In this document: positions 43,240 to 44,420 of the stretch, one piece after another
Position numbering within the stretch: position 1 is the stretch's first letter
Layout of the letters: each line of letters begins with the position of its first letter
Origin: Jiangella asiatica
Lineage (GTDB): Bacteria; Actinomycetota; Actinomycetes; Jiangellales; Jiangellaceae
Length of the DNA stretch: 44,420 bases
Reading direction: 5' to 3'
Assembly: GCF_004349065.1 (NCBI RefSeq)
Contig: NZ_SMKZ01000055.1
Location: forward strand, 1-44,420
Position numbers and translations under genes: made by a program
The notes under the pieces: model-generated
Databases searched by the model: none
The model's input: the letters and a program-made list of their open reading frames with translations, nothing else
What the model was told of the DNA's origin: nothing

Positions 43240-43692
43240 TCAGATGGTGACCCAGCTGGTGACGACGGTGGGCCGGGCACCGTCCGGGAACCGGCACGTC
43301 ACCGAGATGGGCCCGGCGGGCACCGCAGCCGCGCGGAACCGGCCGTCGGCGTCGGCATCCACACTCAACGCGCCGGCGGCGTGACGGACCTCGACGGCGG
43401 CCGGGGCGGGCGCGAGGATCTGCCCCATGACGCGGCGGGCGTCGGCGTCGCCGACCACCTCGAGGACCACGATCGTCTCGCCGGCGGTGAAGGTCAGCAG
43501 GCGGGGCGGATCGGCGGCCCGGACGGCGGCAGCGAGCTCGGTGGTGGAGTCGGCGACGAGCTCGGCCAGCTCGGCGTCGACCGTGCGCCAGGCCAGGCTG
43601 GCCTTGGCGGCGTCGACGAGCGCGGGCGGCGGCGGGTCGGTGGCTTCCAGCACCTCTCTGAGGCGGTCCAGGAGCTGCTCGTCGTCAGGCAC
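43240..43692 (-). CDS. ECF-sigma partner protein, unknown
   Basis: 150 aa, no signal peptide. N-terminal VPDDEQLLDRLREVLEATDP, helical region to about residue 60, then a beta-rich second half (TFTAGETIVVLEVV, ALSVDADADGRFRAAAVPAG, VTCRFPDG) resembling a carboxypeptidase-regulatory/SpaA-like fold. GTG 43692 has AAGGGGG upstream and lies 11 bp after the sigma-factor stop. In actinobacteria such proteins often follow an ECF-type sigma and precede a CHAT-domain gene; the CHAT gene is absent here. It might be an anti-sigma-like or substrate protein; unproven. Confidence 0.75.
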   Translation of the reverse strand: MPDDEQLLDRLREVLEATDPPPPALVDAAKASLAWRTVDAELAELVADSTTELAAAVRAADPPRLLTFTAGETIVVLEVVGDADARRVMGQILAPAPAAVEVRHAAGALSVDADADGRFRAAAVPAGPISVTCRFPDGARPTVVTSWVTI

Positions 43693-43703
43693 GGGTTCCC
43701 CCT

Positions 43704-44291
43704 TCAGCGCCGGGCGGGGCGAGACGCCGCGGCCGGACTGTCGGCGCTGCCGAGCAGCCGGCGCAGGTGGCCGAGGCAGCGCTGACGGGTCGGGCCGACG
43801 CTGCCAACCGGCATGTCGAGCTCGGCGGCGACGTCCACGTAGCGGCGATCTGCGGTAGCGACCGTGAGCCGGAGGAGATCCTGGCAGCGCGGTTCCAGAC
43901 GCTGGAACGCCCGCAGCACCTCCAGCTGCTCCTCGCGGGCCAGCAGCGCCTCGACCGGCCCGGGATCGGTCCAGGCGGCGTGGCCGGCGCGTTCGGCGAC
44001 GAGCGGATCGGGCACCTCGGCGCCGTCGCGGCGGGCCACCCGCAGGCATTCGCGCCGGGCGGTGGTGACCAGCCAGGCCGCCAGCCGGTCCGGGCGTTCG
44101 ATGCGGTCCAGGTTCTCGACCAGCCGCAGCCACGTGGTCTGGAAGGCGTCCTCGGCGTCGCCGGAGTCGAGCCGGTGGCTGCGGACGACCGCCCACACGA
44201 GCGAGGCGTGCGCGTCGACGAGGCGGTCCCAGGACAGCTGGTCGCCCTTCGACGCCGCCTCGATGAGCTCGCTGACGGAGAGGTCGGCCAC
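43704..44291 (-). CDS. ECF-type RNA polymerase sigma factor
   Basis: 195 aa. Region 2: LVDAHASLVWAVVRSHRLDS, then DAEDAFQTTWLRLVENLDRI and RLAAWLVTTARRECLR. Region 4: LLRLTVATADRRYVDVAAEL, then VGSVGPTRQRCLGHLRRLL. It lacks regions 1 and 3, hence group 4 (ECF). GTG 44291 lies 7 nt after TATACT (minus, 44304-44299), so a leaderless mRNA is likely. Iterons of GCGGGAC lie just upstream and may be bound by a regulator or by the sigma's own holoenzyme. Confidence 0.92.
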   Translation of the reverse strand: MADLSVSELIEAASKGDQLSWDRLVDAHASLVWAVVRSHRLDSGDAEDAFQTTWLRLVENLDRIERPDRLAAWLVTTARRECLRVARRDGAEVPDPLVAERAGHAAWTDPGPVEALLAREEQLEVLRAFQRLEPRCQDLLRLTVATADRRYVDVAAELDMPVGSVGPTRQRCLGHLRRLLGSADSPAAASRPARR

Positions 44292-44298
44292 CGGCCTG

Positions 44299-44342
44299 AG
44301 TATAGGTCCCGCGGGACACCGTCCCGCCGATCGACGTCCCCC
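44299..44342 (-). promoter_or_regulatory. ECF sigma promoter with GCGGGAC iterons
   Basis: -10 TATACT (44304-44299). On the plus strand GTCCCGC occurs at 44306 and 44321 and GTCCCCC at 44336, exactly 15 bp apart; the first is part of the perfect palindrome GTCCCGCGGGAC (44306-44317). Confidence 0.6.
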
Positions 44343-44420
44343 GTGACGTCTCCTCTGGCGTCCCCCGCCCCGGCGTGCCCCACGCCGGGGCGGGGGACGC
44401 CAGAGGAGACGTCACGGGGG
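44338..44420. repeat. Perfect inverted repeat, 40-bp arms, 3-nt loop
   Basis: Arms 44338-44377 and 44381-44420 are exact reverse complements around CCC. The structure ends at the window edge and may be longer. It may terminate a gene to the right or control the ECF gene to the left; it overlaps the last iteron. Confidence 0.95.

Noticed and set aside
43693-44415. Fused reading frame extending the ECF partner gene upstream through the sigma gene
   Set aside because: Frame is a shadow of the sigma factor; only the last 150 codons look like protein.

Overview
This is a very GC-rich, densely coded chromosomal window from a member of the Actinomycetota. The lineage evidence is an HrdB/SigA-type principal sigma factor with a long K/A-rich N-terminus, a topoisomerase IV pair of the actinobacterial type, an F420-dependent LLM oxidoreductase, an LprG-like lipoprotein next to an MFS exporter, a DUF5998 protein and a DUF7455 zinc protein. 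Many genes have a TANNNT box 6-8 nt before a GTG/ATG start, the signature of leaderless transcripts. The genus cannot be fixed from the sequence; Jiangellales or a relative is only a guess. I see no phage, transposase, integrase, CRISPR array, rRNA or tRNA.

Layout. 1-5.7 kb: dinB (its 3' end runs off the window) diverges from an operon of universal stress protein, HhH-GPD repair protein and PAS-GAF-PP2C phosphatase; then the principal sigma factor followed 2 bp later by an arginase-like protein. 6.4-7.5 kb: a GNAT gene bracketed by two inverted 77-bp repeats, with a third copy at 11.3 kb. 7.5-9.1 kb: rhomboid protease, two decayed genes and a small zinc protein. 9.1-11.2 kb: parE. 11.4-18.1 kb: a small exported protein and the six-gene Mrp cation/proton antiporter operon (A-B fusion, C, D, E, F, G), apparently preceded by a 9-codon leader ORF. 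18.1-20.1 kb: GNAT, LLM oxidoreductase and carbonic anhydrase.

20.1-23.5 kb: a minus-strand operon of LprG-like lipoprotein, MFS exporter, sucrase/ferredoxin-like protein and carbonic anhydrase. 23.6-25.9 kb: a DHA2 drug exporter and its TetR repressor, with two identical-format 23-bp operators around the promoter. 26.0-30.4 kb: parC preceded by three tandem paralogous PH-like membrane proteins. 30.4-32.2 kb: a thioredoxin-reductase-like flavoprotein divergent from an XRE-cupin regulator. 32.1-35.5 kb: histidine kinase and response regulator divergent from a LolA/DUF2092-like exported protein. 35.9-38.1 kb: a secreted beta-helix-like protein and a Gfo/Idh/MocA oxidoreductase. 38.1-43.2 kb: a PatA-like GNAT/acyl-CoA synthetase, DUF5998, alkaline-phosphatase-superfamily protein and thymidine kinase. 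43.2-44.4 kb: an ECF-type sigma factor and partner gene under a promoter with 15-bp iterons and, beyond it, a perfect 40-bp-arm palindrome that reaches the window edge.

The most distinctive non-coding signals are: (i) the 77-bp repeat family, in which one copy has its central 10 bp reverse-complemented; (ii) a GCGGGAC iteron with about 15-bp period at two distant loci (35.68 and 44.31 kb); (iii) several intergenic palindromes built around TGATC that supply the stop codon of the neighbouring gene. The best candidate protein system is the three-gene PH-like membrane cassette upstream of parC.
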